Origin: Chlorogloeopsis sp. ULAP01
Lineage (GTDB): Bacteria > Cyanobacteriota > Cyanobacteriia > Cyanobacteriales > Nostocaceae
DNA length: 64,000 nucleotides
NCBI RefSeq assembly: GCF_030381805.1
Contig: NZ_JAUDRH010000008.1
Location: 186,001-250,000, forward strand
Direction of reading: 5' to 3'
The notes under the pieces are model-generated. The model saw only the letters and a program-made list of their open reading frames with translations. It had not been told where the DNA came from and did not search any database. Below, in pieces: positions 18,445-27,234 of the stretch (positions are counted from its first letter, which is position 1; each line of letters starts with the position of its first letter). The position numbers were made by a program, and so were the translations under genes.

Positions 18445-19498
18445 CCCTCCCCTTGCAAAGGGGAGGGAATTGGAGTCAACTTCTTCCCCCCTTTATAAGG
18501 GGGGACTGAGGGGGGTAAAGCAACAACTATTACTAGCACTACTTACAATTGGGATCGCCTCAGCCTGTAGCAGCACGGCGATTGAGCATACCGTAATGCT
18601 GAGTATTAAATCACCCTCAACTCCTTGTCGAGTCGTGGAACACCTGATGGGGGAAACCTGTGTTCCCAATCACCCTAAGCGGGTCATCGTCCTTTCTGAC
18701 ACCAGCTTGCTAAGTAATGCGTTTACTTTGGGTATTAAACCCATTGCTAGTAGTGTTATACTAATTGATTTGAATGCAAACTATCCAACAGAACAAGCTC
18801 ACCTGGGAGAAGAGATAAAAGAGGTTCAGCAAGTAGGATTGGTGCTTAACCCTAATATAGAGAAAATCTTACTACTTAAGCCTGATTTAATTTTGGTTTG
18901 GGAACCTACTAAAAAAATATACCCTTTGCTTTCTCAAATTGCACCTACAGTTGTGGTTCCTTTTGATATGCCTAATTGGAAAGAACCTAAGTGGAAAGAT
19001 AAATTTAGATTTATCGCTGAGGTGTTAGGAAAAGAAGCAGTAGCGCAGGAAGTAATGAATCAGTATAATCAGCGAGTTGAGGAATTAAAAGTAGTCTTAG
19101 GCAATCGCTATAAAAATCAAACTGTTTCTGTGGCTATTGTTCTTAATTCTTACAGTATTGTTGCTGTTAAAAACTCATTCATCGGCTCTATCCTCAATGA
19201 ACTAGGGCTGCAACGACCACCAGCACAAAATGTCGTTGTATCTCGTGGTTATAGTCATGAACTCTCCCACGAAAGACTTGATGTGTTAGATGGTGATATT
19301 TTATTTTTGCCGGTTTTTAGTGTAAATAAAGAAGCTTATGAAAGGTTAAAACACAAACCCCTTTGGAAAAAACTCAAGGCTGTTCAAAAAGGGCAAGTTT
19401 ATCTCGTTGATTGGTGGTCATGGATAGCATGGCAAGATCCGCCTGCTGCTAATGCCGTGATTGATGACTTATATAAATACTTAGTTAATACTCCTTAA
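18359..19498 (+). CDS. Iron-siderophore ABC transporter substrate-binding lipoprotein (FecB/FhuD-like)
   Basis: From about residue 90 the protein is a class III solute-binding protein of the FecB type (PKRVIVLSDTSLLSNAFTLG, EKILLLKPDLILVW, KAVQKGQVYLVDWWSWI). A hydrophobic segment with lipobox ASACS lies at about 63-72. The start is uncertain: the repeat at 18434-18518 ends one codon before KQQLLLALLTIG, where a normal start would be, so the native ATG seems replaced. ATG 18359 or TTG 18470 reads through the repeat and would put a non-native extension before the signal peptide. It would deliver ferric siderophore to a permease that is not in the window. Confidence 0.8.
   Translation: MNRYINNWMKWWRRSLRRFVNCEDRPHPNPPLAKGRELESTSSPLYKGGLRGVKQQLLLALLTIGIASACSSTAIEHTVMLSIKSPSTPCRVVEHLMGETCVPNHPKRVIVLSDTSLLSNAFTLGIKPIASSVILIDLNANYPTEQAHLGEEIKEVQQVGLVLNPNIEKILLLKPDLILVWEPTKKIYPLLSQIAPTVVVPFDMPNWKEPKWKDKFRFIAEVLGKEAVAQEVMNQYNQRVEELKVVLGNRYKNQTVSVAIVLNSYSIVAVKNSFIGSILNELGLQRPPAQNVVVSRGYSHELSHERLDVLDGDILFLPVFSVNKEAYERLKHKPLWKKLKAVQKGQVYLVDWWSWIAWQDPPAANAVIDDLYKYLVNTP
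18434..18518. repeat. Full copy of the CCCACCC repeat at the FecB-like gene start
   Basis: Both hairpins are present (CCCTCCCCTTGCAAAGGGGA and CCCCCCTTTATAAGGGGGG). It ends the DUF559 remnant on one side and abuts the signal peptide of the binding protein on the other. Confidence 0.8.
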
Positions 19499-19520
19499 AC
19501 CGATACCTAAACATACATTA

Positions 19521-19604
19521 TTAATCTATTTCAGGATTGCGTCGCACTAGTTGGGTACGATACACCGGACTAAGATGTTCATCCAACAGATACCGAATCG
19601 CCAT
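19521..19604 (-). pseudogene. DUF5615-type toxin, N-terminal stub
   Basis: Twenty-seven codons (MAIRYLLDEHLSPVYRTQLV and seven more) start in the TAATG overlap with the DUF433 stop and end at TAA 19521. They look like the N-terminus of the PIN-like DUF5615 toxins, including the first metal-binding Asp in LLDEH. The rest of the gene is gone: the FecB-like gene ends only 22 bases away on the other strand. Confidence 0.65.
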
Positions 19605-19942
19605 TAGCTTTTCTGTAACTGCTTGAGTGCCTGTTCTTCTCGCATTTGCCGAAATCTTATTCTGGCAGGTGAAGGATTTCGCTCTTGTTCTTCACGTATG
19701 GTTCGAGAAAACTCTAGCCAATCTGCCAGATACGCATTAACCTGTGAGCGGTGATGCAAGTAATACAAGATGGTGGCGTAAACCTGTTCGAGTGTCACCG
19801 TATGAAATTGCTCGGCGATTTTTTCTTCTGGTGTTTTGCAGCGATAGATGTACTCGTATAAAATCGTCTCAATACCAATCCGTGTTCCTTTTAGCCGGAT
19901 ATCATCCGGTGCCAACACACTGAAGTAGTCTTCTAGTTGCAT
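19604..19942 (-). CDS. DUF433 domain antitoxin
   Basis: A 112-residue protein with the DUF433 helix-turn-helix core (DDIRLKGTRIGIETILYEYI and LEQVYATILYYLHHRSQV). DUF433 proteins pair with DUF5615 nucleases as antitoxins and repressors. The stop overlaps the start of a toxin stub, so the module has lost its toxin. It lies 12 bases after the end of the preceding frameshifted toxin. Confidence 0.8.
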   Translation of the reverse strand: MQLEDYFSVLAPDDIRLKGTRIGIETILYEYIYRCKTPEEKIAEQFHTVTLEQVYATILYYLHHRSQVNAYLADWLEFSRTIREEQERNPSPARIRFRQMREEQALKQLQKS

Positions 19943-19953
19943 GAAGCAAGCCT

Positions 19954-20281
19954 TTACAAATATTCTACGCGATTCTTCAACTCCTCTACCGTCACCACCT
20001 CATACAGCAAAATCAGCATCCGAATCAAATAGCCAATGGATTTTGTATCTTTCTGACAATAGACGATTCCACAATGTTCACTGCCTTGGCTACTGAGAAT
20101 CAGAAAATCATCATGGGTTACCAAAACACGGGATTCAGCCTTAGCACTAACTGAGCCAGATCACTTCTAGATAAAAGTTTCGCTTCTTGAGAGGTCGTCA
20201 CATCAATGCCAACTTGTCTCAGCCCCAATGCGATCGCAGGATCTACATTTTCATCTAAATGGAAACGAATGCGCTCAAACA
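19954..20281 (-). pseudogene. DUF5615 (PIN-like) toxin, frameshifted
   Basis: The start MFERIRFHLDENVDPAIALG is typical of DUF5615 nucleases. Translation stops after about 55 codons at a TAA. A missing base near 20149 explains this, since the next frame gives SRVLVTHDDDFLILSSQGSE and CGIVYCQKDTKSIGYLI and ends at 19954. The conserved acidic residues of LDEN and THDDDF are both still present, in different frames. The start overlaps the end of the DUF433 gene by 7 bases. Confidence 0.75.
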
Positions 20282-20589
20282 TAGTCCCTAGCTGCACTCA
20301 ATTTTTCTTGCAGCAAAGAAGGCTGCTTGATTCTTTCTGCCTCAGCCAACGCTTCTGCTTCCATCGTTCGTCTGTCAATTTCTTGCCGATGCTCGAAATA
20401 AAACGCCATTGCCATGTACACCGCCGCCAAAGGCAATTGATACTTCCCTGCAATCTCTTCCAAAGACTGACCCATGCGGAGATACATCATCGCCACATCT
20501 GCCACAGTGATTCTCGTTCCAGTGATACAGGGTTTACCACTGCGGACTCCATCCACGATCTCAATGTATTGGTGCAAATTATTTTTCAT
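20275..20589 (-). CDS. DUF433 domain antitoxin
   Basis: A 104-residue DUF433 protein: GVRSGKPCITGTRITVADVA is the DNA-binding core and LPLAAVYMAMAFYFEHRQEI the C-terminal helix. It overlaps the next gene, a frameshifted DUF5615 toxin. The antitoxin itself is undamaged. Confidence 0.85.
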   Translation of the reverse strand: MKNNLHQYIEIVDGVRSGKPCITGTRITVADVAMMYLRMGQSLEEIAGKYQLPLAAVYMAMAFYFEHRQEIDRRTMEAEALAEAERIKQPSLLQEKLSAARDYV

Positions 20590-20698
20590 CTCGCTATTGC
20601 GGCTCAGTTTATGCCTTATCTCAATTTTAAGTAACTAATAGTCAACCTCCGCAACGGCAAGCAAAATCATTCCTTGCGATCGCCCACATAACCAATTC

Positions 20699-21601
20699 CT
20701 AACCACCAAACTGCTTCTCCATTTGCAGATATTTGGGAACACCCATCAGTTGTTGAAAATCTTTAAACTTAACCAAATCTTGTAAATTAGCTGTAGTTCC
20801 CTGTTCTTTAATGTGCCGCAAGCAAGCAGTCATAGTCTGCGTTACTGCTAAAACAGCAGTGACTGGAAAAAATACTATCTTAAAACCCAACTGCTGTAAC
20901 TCGGAAGCAGAAATCTGAGGAGTTTTGCCACCTTCAACAATGTTTGCAATCAGTGGCACATTTGGGAAAGCAGAGGCTATTGCTTGTAGTTCCTCAACAG
21001 ATTGGGGTGCTTCCACAAATAGTGCATCTGCCCCAGCTTCTATGTATGTACTGCCACGCCGAATTGCTTCCTCTAAACCTAATTGGGCACGAGCATCAGT
21101 ACGGGCAATAATCACCAAACCGCTATCACCCCTTGCCTGTACTGCCGCCCGAATTTTTCCTGCGTGTTCTGCCATCGAAATGACTCGTTTCCCCTCGAAA
21201 TGACCGCATTTTTTCGGCCATTCTTGATCTTCTAAAATCACTCCTGCTACACCTAACTGTACGGCATCTTTGACGGTACGCATTACGTTCAAAGCATTGC
21301 CATAGCCAGTATCTAAATCGGCAATCAACGGAATGCTTACTGACTGAGCAATTCGCCCGACAGTGTATAGCATTTCTGTGACAGTCAGAAAACCATAATC
21401 TGGTAAACCAAGTGTGGAAGCAGCTATACCAAAGCCACTGGTAGCAACAACATCAAAGCCCAATTGTTCCACTAGCTTGGCTCCCAGACAGTCGTAAACT
21501 CCAGGAATCACAAGAATTTCCGGACGTGCAAGCAACTGTCGCAGTTTTTGTCCAGAAGTTTGCTCAACGCCTGATGGCATATACTCAAAGCTTGACGGCA
21601 T
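20699..21601 (-). CDS. Isocitrate lyase/PEP mutase superfamily protein (methylisocitrate-lyase-like)
   Basis: A 300-residue TIM-barrel lyase. Metal and substrate motifs are visible: the DLDTGYGN loop near 95, EDQEWPKKCGHFEGK near 125-139 (the KKCGH active-site loop of the ICL family with its Cys), and ARTDARAQ near 167. Candidates are 2-methylisocitrate lyase, dimethylmalate lyase, oxaloacetate decarboxylase or carboxyphosphonoenolpyruvate mutase; no methylcitrate-cycle genes are near, so a specific name is not justified. It is divergent from the hydantoinase-like gene. Confidence 0.85.
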   Translation of the reverse strand: MPSSFEYMPSGVEQTSGQKLRQLLARPEILVIPGVYDCLGAKLVEQLGFDVVATSGFGIAASTLGLPDYGFLTVTEMLYTVGRIAQSVSIPLIADLDTGYGNALNVMRTVKDAVQLGVAGVILEDQEWPKKCGHFEGKRVISMAEHAGKIRAAVQARGDSGLVIIARTDARAQLGLEEAIRRGSTYIEAGADALFVEAPQSVEELQAIASAFPNVPLIANIVEGGKTPQISASELQQLGFKIVFFPVTAVLAVTQTMTACLRHIKEQGTTANLQDLVKFKDFQQLMGVPKYLQMEKQFGG

Positions 21602-21977
21602 CTAAAGTTTGCTGACTCAGCATAACATGGGAGTGCTTTGCAAACTATAACTTTGGGAATCAAGATTTCAACAGTTTGACGCTTATTGTTAAAAGTAATC
21701 AAATCGCCAGAGCAGGCGATCGCTTCACAAGGGTATCAGCTTGTAGAAATAATATTATCAGTATTGATATCATCTCTGAGAATTTAAACTTTAGATTTTG
21801 CAATAAGTTTCAACTTATTTGTAATAAAAATAAATTATTTTTATTATGTTTATAAATGAAATAATCTCATCAGCATCTATAACAACCCTAAATGATTCAT
21901 GAAATAATCTCGTTGTATACTTTGTGGTTCGTTACAGATAAAAATTATTTCTGCTTTACTGTTAATTGAGGTGCATT
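21602..21977. promoter_or_regulatory. Divergent promoter region, AT-rich
   Basis: A 370-base gap between the divergent lyase and amidohydrolase genes. It is strongly AT-rich, without a gene. GAGGTG just before ATG 21978 is the ribosome-binding site of the amidohydrolase. I see no convincing NtcA-type GTA-N8-TAC site. Confidence 0.4.
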
Positions 21978-23459
21978 ATGTCTGAAAATTCTCTACTAGA
22001 TAAAGTCATAAAAAATGTTCGAGTAGTGCGTCCCAACCAAAATTATATTGAAACACTCGATATTGGCATTAAAAATGGCAAGTTTGCCCAAATAGCACCT
22101 CAAATCAGTCCAGAACAAACCAAAGAAGTCTTTGATGCTAAGAATTTATTGGGTTTTCCTGGCATTGTCGATGCTCATATGCACATTGGTATTTACCAAC
22201 CTCTAGCACAGGATGCAGTGAGCGAAAGTAAAGCAGCAGCAATGGGAGGTGTTACCACTAGCTTAAATTACATTCGCACAGGTCAGTATTACTTGAACAA
22301 AGGTGGTTCCTATGGAGATTTTTTCCCAGAGGTTCTAACTTTATCTAAAGATAATTTTTATGTTGATTACAGCTATCACATTGCACCTATTGCTAGCCAG
22401 CATATTGATGAGATGGCTATGCTCTTTGAAGAATATGGTATTTCCTCGTTCAAAATCTTCATGTTCTATGGTGGTTACGGGCTGCATGGATTGTCAGAGA
22501 AACAAAACTTGTTTTTGATGATTAATAAAGAAGAGCGCTACGACTTTGCACATTTTGAATTCATCATGCGTAGTTTGACTGGCTTGATGGAGAAACACCC
22601 AGATAAGCGAGACAGCATTAGCTTGAGTTTGCATTGTGAAGTTGCGGAAATTCTTAACGCTTACACCAAAATTGTTCAGCAACAAAATACTCTCACTGGC
22701 TTGCACGCTTACAGTGCAGCCCGCCCGCCTCATTCTGAAGGCTTGGCAATCTGCATTGCTTCTTATTTGGCACACGAAACAAATTGTGCCAACATCAATT
22801 TGCTGCACCTGAGTTCTCGCAAAGCGATGGAAGCAGCTTTAACTATGCAGGTGGCTTTTCCTCACATCAACTTTCGCCGGGAAGTAACCGTCGGGCATTT
22901 GCTTTTAGATGTGGATACTCCCAATGGCACCTGGGCAAAGGTGAATCCGCCGATTCGTCCCCGCGCTGATGTAGAATTCTTATGGCAAGCAGTGCTGAAT
23001 CGCCAGGTTGATTGGATTGTCAGCGATCACGCTTGTTGTTCGGCAGAACAAAAAAGAAGTGCTTTAGAACCGAATAATATTTGGCTAGCAAAATCTGGAT
23101 TTGGTGGTACAGAATACTTGCTTTCGGGTGTCTTCAGCGAAGGTAGCAAGCGCGGTATGAGTTACAATCACATGGCAGAATTATTGTCTTGGAATCCTGC
23201 CCAGCGCTTTGGACTTTTTGAGAAAGGCGATATTGCTGTTGGCTATGATGCTGACTTGGTGCTTTTAGATCCAAATGAAAGCTTTGTGGTGCGTGCTAGT
23301 GAATCTCAGTCTCAACAAGGATATACACCTTTTGAAGGTGCTGAGTTAACTGGTAGAGTCAAGCATACATTTTTGCGCGGTCATTTAATCTACGACAAAA
23401 CAGAGGTAGTTGGTTCACCAATTGGACAGTATTTGAAAAGAAATATCCGCAGGGTATAA
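21978..23459 (+). CDS. Hydantoinase/dihydropyrimidinase-like amidohydrolase
   Basis: A 493-residue cyclic-amide hydrolase. The first metal motif is GIVDAHMHIG (about 64-73). The usual carboxylated Lys position falls in SSFKIFMFYGGYG (near 157-169), further His ligands lie in LSLHCEVAE and LLHLSSRKA, and the catalytic Asp is in WIVSDHACC. The C-terminus has the usual barrel-plus-sandwich ending. Such enzymes open hydantoins, dihydropyrimidines or related cyclic amides. I chose ATG 21978 over an upstream in-frame TTG because GAGGTG fits it. Confidence 0.85.
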   Translation: MSENSLLDKVIKNVRVVRPNQNYIETLDIGIKNGKFAQIAPQISPEQTKEVFDAKNLLGFPGIVDAHMHIGIYQPLAQDAVSESKAAAMGGVTTSLNYIRTGQYYLNKGGSYGDFFPEVLTLSKDNFYVDYSYHIAPIASQHIDEMAMLFEEYGISSFKIFMFYGGYGLHGLSEKQNLFLMINKEERYDFAHFEFIMRSLTGLMEKHPDKRDSISLSLHCEVAEILNAYTKIVQQQNTLTGLHAYSAARPPHSEGLAICIASYLAHETNCANINLLHLSSRKAMEAALTMQVAFPHINFRREVTVGHLLLDVDTPNGTWAKVNPPIRPRADVEFLWQAVLNRQVDWIVSDHACCSAEQKRSALEPNNIWLAKSGFGGTEYLLSGVFSEGSKRGMSYNHMAELLSWNPAQRFGLFEKGDIAVGYDADLVLLDPNESFVVRASESQSQQGYTPFEGAELTGRVKHTFLRGHLIYDKTEVVGSPIGQYLKRNIRRV

Positions 23460-23737
23460 ATTTAAGTCTAGGTAATAACCGTTTTGGGATAATCTTCATA
23501 ATTAGCGATCGCTTGCAGGCATCCATCATCTACATGGCTACAGAATTTTTACTCAGTAATTACAATCCGTAGCGATGATGGGTTATTGAGTCTATATAGA
23601 TATATTTGCTCCGGAAATTCCAGGCTAAGGATTTATGGAAATATTAAGATATGTGAGTCAATGTTGCACTAAATTACATACGTCGTGATTGTATCCCTAG
23701 TTGATCTATTAAACTTTTCAACACTAAGGACAAGATT

Positions 23738-24586
23738 ATGCCGTTTTTGCTGATTCGAGGGACTTTTGAACCAACCAGCGGGGTTCCTGATGGAGATTCA
23801 GTTCGGTTTCAGGCAGAGAATGATACATTGTTTGATAAGTTAGAAGGGCGAATTGAATTCAAGAGTGGTGGACAAGTTCAGCTACGCTACGAAGGTATCG
23901 ATGCTCTTGAAAAAGCAGCGATTCAACCCTTTTCCTCAAACGCGACTAAACGGAATATCGAGTTACTTGGGGGTGAGCAATCCGGATTACCTGGATATAT
24001 TTTATCCAGCCATGCTGATGGCAATGGGCGCCCTGTTTGCTTTGTCTTTACTGGCGCTCCACCAGATTGGGACAATACGGCAAGAGGGGATGAACTTCAA
24101 GCTGACTTGCTGCGTCAAAGTGTCAACTACAAGTTGCTCCAAGAGGGTTATGTCTACCCGATGTTTTATGAAACTCTTTATAAAGAGTTGCGCGATGAGA
24201 TGGTGGCTGCAACTAAGGAAGCACGAGCAGCAAATCGAGAAACTTGGGCTGGTGATCGCTCAACGGAAGGATTTGAAGTAAATATCCCTCCCGATCTCTC
24301 AGCGTTACCACCGATATTTCCAAAACTGTGGCGGCGGCTGCAATCGTTTTATCAACGTCGCTCTAACCGCAATAAAGGAATTGAGGCGTTTGTTCGAGAG
24401 TTATCGAGAGGAAAAGATCGGCTTTTTACCATTCCCGATCAACGTTGGATTAAGTTTTCTACTGCACTGGAAGTAGACGGAAACAATATAAAAATGCTGT
24501 ACAAACCTGAGGAAATGGTGTTTGAGTCGGATGTTCGCTTAGAACGTCTGGCTGCTAGTATCGCTACCTCCTCTATCTTTGCATAG
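23738..24586 (+). CDS. SNase-like (thermonuclease-fold) protein
   Basis: A 282-residue protein whose first 175 residues resemble the staphylococcal nuclease domain: VPDGDSVRF near 17-25 (Ca-binding region), LRYEGIDALEKAA near 48-60 (catalytic Arg and Glu), and LLQEGYVYPMFYETLYKELR to ARAANRETWAG near 135-170. A large loop (about 60-120) interrupts the OB fold. The C-terminal 100 residues are unknown. There is no signal peptide, so it is probably intracellular. Confidence 0.78.
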   Translation: MPFLLIRGTFEPTSGVPDGDSVRFQAENDTLFDKLEGRIEFKSGGQVQLRYEGIDALEKAAIQPFSSNATKRNIELLGGEQSGLPGYILSSHADGNGRPVCFVFTGAPPDWDNTARGDELQADLLRQSVNYKLLQEGYVYPMFYETLYKELRDEMVAATKEARAANRETWAGDRSTEGFEVNIPPDLSALPPIFPKLWRRLQSFYQRRSNRNKGIEAFVRELSRGKDRLFTIPDQRWIKFSTALEVDGNNIKMLYKPEEMVFESDVRLERLAASIATSSIFA

Positions 24587-25062
24587 GCAGTGTTTACCAC
24601 GGCTTGCAGAACGCTAGGGGCTATAGAAATCGCTGCTCAAGGCTGCGACGTTTCAAATCAGACGGGGCAGATATCCAAGGTAATGCTCAGTCTGTAACGT
24701 GAGATGAATACTAGTTTGCCACGCAAATTTTAAGCTCATCCCCCAGACTTCAGTCGGGGGGATTTCGCGGGCATCGGGAATTGGGAATTGGGCATTGGCC
24801 AATGCATGAATGCCCCTTGCCCCAAGACGACGGACGACGATTCTGAGCGCCCCTTAAAGGAACGGGCTTCCCCGTCGTCTTTTGGTGAGAGGTTATAGAT
24901 CCCCGGCTTTTTCAAAAAAGTCGGGGATCTAAATAGCAGCAAGAGCGATCGCACAGTCTGAGGTATTCCTGATATTCAGACATAAATATGATGAAGTTTA
25001 TGAATTGATTGCTAGTTAGTTTTAAGCGATATTGAAATGGAACAGAAATAATGCATTTCACA
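24587..25062. repeat. Intergenic region with two strong hairpins
   Basis: No gene is seen. A hairpin at 24738-24763 pairs ATCCCCCAGACT with AGTCGGGGGGAT. A second at 24896-24932 pairs TAGATCCCCGGCTTTTT with AAAAAAGTCGGGGATCTA and resembles the one at 31485-31513. Between them GGGAATT repeats three times near 24776. These are dispersed repeats that could also act as terminators. Confidence 0.6.
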
Positions 25063-25079
25063 CCTGGTGAAACACCAGG
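25063..25079. promoter_or_regulatory. Perfect palindrome upstream of the binding-lipoprotein gene
   Basis: CCTGGTG and CACCAGG flank AAA (25063-25079 with ends), 30 bases before ATG 25109. It could be an operator or a small 5'-UTR hairpin. There is no other support. Confidence 0.3.
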
Positions 25080-25108
25080 CAAAATTTAACAAATATTTTA
25101 GTAAATAT

Positions 25109-26404
25109 ATGCACGCTAAGAGAATGAGACTTTTCCACATTCGCTTTAGTCTATTTGTGCTACTACTACTAAGTACTTCTTGTGAATTCAGAGCTAATTC
25201 ATCTGTGAGTAATTCACTCAAACTAGGTACACTTTTACCTTTGACAGGAGAAATTTCTGCATATGGTATACCTATGCAAAAAACTGCCAATCTATTAATC
25301 AAAACTGTTAATGCTTGTGGTGGAGTCATGGGGAAACCAGTCACTCTCATCTCGGTTGATGATCAATCAAAACCACAAGTAGGGGCTGAAGCTATGTCTA
25401 AACTAGCTTATTTAGATAAAGTTTCTGGTGTGGTAGGAGGCGCTGGAAGTGCCACATCTGCGGCGGCAGTAAATATTGCTGTGAAGAATCAAATCGTGAT
25501 GATTTCTCCTTCTAGTACTAGCCCTAGCTTTACAGAACGAGCCAAGAAAGGAGATTTCAAAGGCTTTTGGTTCCGTACTGCTCCTCCTGATACTTTTCAA
25601 GGCCCAGTAATTGCTAAAATAGCTCAAAAAAAAGGATATCAAAAAGTTTCTATTTTGGCTGTTAATAATGATTATGGGAGAGGCTTAGTTAATGCTTTTA
25701 TACCAGCTTTTGAAGCTTTAGGCGGACAGATAATCAATAAAAATAATATTGCTTTCTATCCACCCAATGCAATTACATTTGACACAGAAGTATTAAATTC
25801 CTTTCAAGAAAATCCAGATGCTGTACTTTTGATAGATTATTCTCAAACAGGCAGCCTCGTATTACGTTCGATTTATGAACGTGGATTGTTAGTAAAAACT
25901 CCACTAATTTTATCTGATGGATTGAAGGATGCTAATCTATCTCAAATAGTAGGAAAAAGTAATGATGGAAAATTAATTTTGCCGACTGCTAATATTACTG
26001 GTACAGCACCTAGTGCAAAAGGTCCAGCATTTTCAAAATTTAGAGAGATTTATAAAAAAGCATACAATGGTCAAGAACCAAGTATATACGATCCTAATAC
26101 TTGGGATGCTACGGCTGCTTTAGTTTTAGCAGCAGAATCAGCTAAATCTACCTCTGGGGAAACTATTAAAGAACATATACGAACAGTTACTAACCCTCCT
26201 GGAGAAAAAGTTAGTGATGTTTGTCAAGCATTAGATCTGATTCGACAAGGTAAGAAGATTAATTATGAAGGAGCTGGGAGTAATGTTGATTTTGACTCTC
26301 AAGGAGATGTCACTGGTAACTATGATATCTGGACTGTTGCGGGTGATGGAAGTATTGAGGTTGTTGAGCAGATAACTCCTGAAAATCTTCAGGCATTTAA
26401 ATAG
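25109..26404 (+). CDS. Leu/Ile/Val-type (class I) solute-binding lipoprotein
   Basis: A lipoprotein signal (hydrophobic run then LLSTSC) is followed by a periplasmic binding domain of the branched-chain amino-acid/amide type: LGTLLPLTGEISAYGIPMQK, the GGVMGKPV turn, VVGGAGSATSAAAVNI and AVNNDYGRGLVNAFIPAF. Ligands of this class are amino acids, urea, amides or aromatic acids. No permease or ATPase gene is near, so it is an orphan binding protein or a sensor partner. The start may also be ATG 25124. Confidence 0.85.
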   Translation: MHAKRMRLFHIRFSLFVLLLLSTSCEFRANSSVSNSLKLGTLLPLTGEISAYGIPMQKTANLLIKTVNACGGVMGKPVTLISVDDQSKPQVGAEAMSKLAYLDKVSGVVGGAGSATSAAAVNIAVKNQIVMISPSSTSPSFTERAKKGDFKGFWFRTAPPDTFQGPVIAKIAQKKGYQKVSILAVNNDYGRGLVNAFIPAFEALGGQIINKNNIAFYPPNAITFDTEVLNSFQENPDAVLLIDYSQTGSLVLRSIYERGLLVKTPLILSDGLKDANLSQIVGKSNDGKLILPTANITGTAPSAKGPAFSKFREIYKKAYNGQEPSIYDPNTWDATAALVLAAESAKSTSGETIKEHIRTVTNPPGEKVSDVCQALDLIRQGKKINYEGAGSNVDFDSQGDVTGNYDIWTVAGDGSIEVVEQITPENLQAFK

Positions 26405-26693
26405 CAGTTCATTGTGTAAATATATTTTTTTACAAAAATAAAATTAATAAGTATTATTTGTAGCAATTCTAGAAATATAAATGGTCGTACAATATTTATT
26501 GCAGATTCTAAGTAGAATGACTAAATTAAATTAAAGTTCGTAGTCTGCGGCTCTAGCCCTCAAAACCTCTATTAAGAGTGATAAATCGCTTACTATGAAT
26601 AAAACTCTAATCTTACATTTAATTATGTCTACCTACTGAGTATGCAAAATATTTCTACTTTTGACAAAATATATACTTGCTGGTTGTTGAAAT

Positions 26694-27206
26694 ATGAATA
26701 TGCAATCAATTCATAAAGGTGAACAAAAAGTTACAAAGAAAAAATTACATAATGTCTTTTCGTATGGTTCAAATCTAAATCCAATGCGTTTGCAATCGCG
26801 GATTCGGAACTGGGATGGTAGCTATCAGCTTGCTTCCTTGTCAGGATATGAATTGCGTTTTAATATGTTTGCAGAACAACAGAGAGTAGGAGCAAATATA
26901 GTTCCCCATCCTACACGACAAGTCAGAGGAATTATTATTCAACTTGACGAAATAGATTTATTTGAGTTAGATAAATATGAAGGGCATCCCATACTTTATA
27001 AACGTGTTGAAGTCAAAGTAAACTTAGATAATACCTCTAGAATTGAGGCTTATACTTATGTTGCTCAACCTCAATGGATTACAGAGGGATTACTACCGAC
27101 AGTTGACTATTTAGAACATATTATTAATGGAGCTTCGGTTTGTGGTTTGCCCTCAGATTACATTCAAGCTATTCAAAAATTGGGTACATTTTTACATATA
27201 AAATAA
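26694..27206 (+). CDS. Gamma-glutamylcyclotransferase-fold protein
   Basis: A 170-residue GGCT/AIG2-like protein. The substrate loop FSYGSNLNP is at about 23-31, the central block VRGIIIQL near 80, and the catalytic acid is the Glu of LDKYEGHP near 94. The family converts gamma-glutamyl compounds to 5-oxoproline. Two ATGs four bases apart give the same frame only for the first. It is convergent with the aminotransferase. Confidence 0.82.
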   Translation: MNMQSIHKGEQKVTKKKLHNVFSYGSNLNPMRLQSRIRNWDGSYQLASLSGYELRFNMFAEQQRVGANIVPHPTRQVRGIIIQLDEIDLFELDKYEGHPILYKRVEVKVNLDNTSRIEAYTYVAQPQWITEGLLPTVDYLEHIINGASVCGLPSDYIQAIQKLGTFLHIK

Positions 27207-27234
27207 TTAAGCTTTAACAAAAAAATTAATAAAG

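Noticed and set aside
15000..20600. Insertion sequence or transposon carrying the siderophore block
   Set aside because: No transposase frame or long terminal inverted repeats are seen; only small palindromic repeats are present.
20206..20634. Plus-strand 142-residue frame
   Set aside because: It is a shadow of the DUF433 antitoxin, which has a clear family match on the other strand.
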